From Herbaspirillum robiniae (GTDB lineage Bacteria > Pseudomonadota > Gammaproteobacteria > Burkholderiales > Burkholderiaceae_D): a stretch of 64,000 bases of DNA. The notes below the pieces were generated by a model. That model saw only the letters and a list, made by a program, of their open reading frames with translations, searched no databases and was not told the DNA's origin. Below, piece after piece: positions 63,683-64,000 of the stretch. Position 1 is the stretch's first letter. The number at the start of each line of letters is the position of its first letter. The translations under genes were made by a program, and so were the position numbers. The DNA is taken from the NCBI RefSeq assembly GCF_002213415.1, contig NZ_NJGU01000001.1, positions 620,001 to 684,000 on the forward strand. Reading direction: 5' to 3'.

Positions 63683-64000
63683 ATGGCGCCCCTATCCAAC
63701 GCCCCCTTCCCGCTCGGCGCCGAAGCAGCCGAACTGATCGCCCGCGCAGCCGGCGGCGCACAGCCGCCGGCCGCGGATCCGATGTTGTCGCTGCTGCATG
63801 AAATCATCGCCCAGCGCAAGCTGACCGCCCTGTTCCAACCCATCGTGCGCATGCGCAATGGCGAGATCCTCGGCTACGAAGGCCTGATCCGCGGTCCGTC
63901 CAATACGCCGCTGCATTCGCCGCTGGCGCTGTTCAAGGTGGCGCGCGCGCACAACCTGTCGGTGCAGATGGAATACCTGTGCCGCCACATCGTGCTCACG
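63683..64000 (+). CDS. EAL-domain protein, N-terminal part (runs off the right edge)
   Basis: The frame ATG 63683 is open to the window end (106 codons). After a 35-residue Ala/Pro-rich leader it shows the EAL-domain start LTALFQPIVRMRNGEILGYEGLIRGP, where the signature is EGL instead of EAL, then LALFKVARAHNLSVQMEYLCRHIV. EAL domains degrade cyclic-di-GMP. Whether the catalytic residues further on are intact, or a GGDEF domain follows, cannot be seen. No clear ribosome site precedes the ATG. Confidence 0.85.
   Translation, partial: MAPLSNAPFPLGAEAAELIARAAGGAQPPAADPMLSLLHEIIAQRKLTALFQPIVRMRNGEILGYEGLIRGPSNTPLHSPLALFKVARAHNLSVQMEYLCRHIVLT

Overview
The window looks like a core-chromosome segment of a high-GC betaproteobacterium. 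The gene content and order (thrS-infC-rpmI-rplT-pheST; rpmF-plsX-fabHDG-acpP-fabF-rpoE-mucA-mucB-mucD-lepA-lepB-rnc-era-recO-pdxJ-acpS-nagZ-uvrC-pgsA-tRNA) fit Burkholderiales. Protein flavour suggests Oxalobacteraceae, most likely Herbaspirillum or a close relative; that assignment is inference from recognition, not from a search. I see no insertion sequence, prophage, integrase or CRISPR array.

Layout. 1-6.4 kb: the translation operon (pheT cut by the left edge, pheS, rplT, rpmI, infC, thrS), all on the minus strand, with an unusually rich set of regulatory leaders: a threonine-rich leader peptide plus intrinsic terminator ahead of thrS, an AUA-start infC, a hairpin over the rpmI ribosome site and a short ORF coupled to pheS. 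6.4-11.5 kb: a small orphan gene, CheY, tRNA-Val, and a hydrolase-ridA-relA group, then tRNA-Leu. 11.6-18.8 kb: nitronate monooxygenase, envelope proteins, an FMN riboswitch in front of a stand-alone lumazine synthase, a KefB/YbaL-type antiporter and HtpX. 18.8-21.1 kb: a DnaA-box-like repeat cluster and a tightly coupled response regulator-CheC-diguanylate cyclase cassette. 21.2-25.9 kb: ybdD-cstA divergent from a Cache histidine kinase/NarL regulator pair. 25.9-28.4 kb: cobT-cobS-cobC. 28.6-29.6 kb: CheV. 29.9-31.1 kb: pgsA with three tRNA-Gly and one tRNA-Cys. 31.2-53 kb: uvrC through the envelope-stress (RpoE) and fatty-acid clusters to rpmF and yceD. 53-56.4 kb: Maf, DUF1289, a tiny lipoprotein, an HPP-CBS membrane protein and a MarR regulator. 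56.4-61.2 kb: a LacI-controlled accessory module (MHS transporter, TIM-barrel isomerase, PhyH dioxygenase). 61.2-64 kb: a NIT-like/HAMP/GGDEF cyclase, tRNA-Ser and the start of an EAL protein.

How it works together. Most of the window is growth machinery: aminoacyl-tRNA synthetases, ribosomal proteins, fatty-acid and phospholipid synthesis, protein export and RNA processing. Signalling genes (relA, three chemotaxis-type proteins, two GGDEF proteins, an EAL protein, one two-component system) are scattered between them. The items I consider least described are the thrS threonine leader/attenuator, the CheY-CheC-DGC cassette, and the LacI/PhyH/isomerase/MHS module whose promoter is nested in a neighbouring terminator and covered by a perfect 16-bp palindrome.
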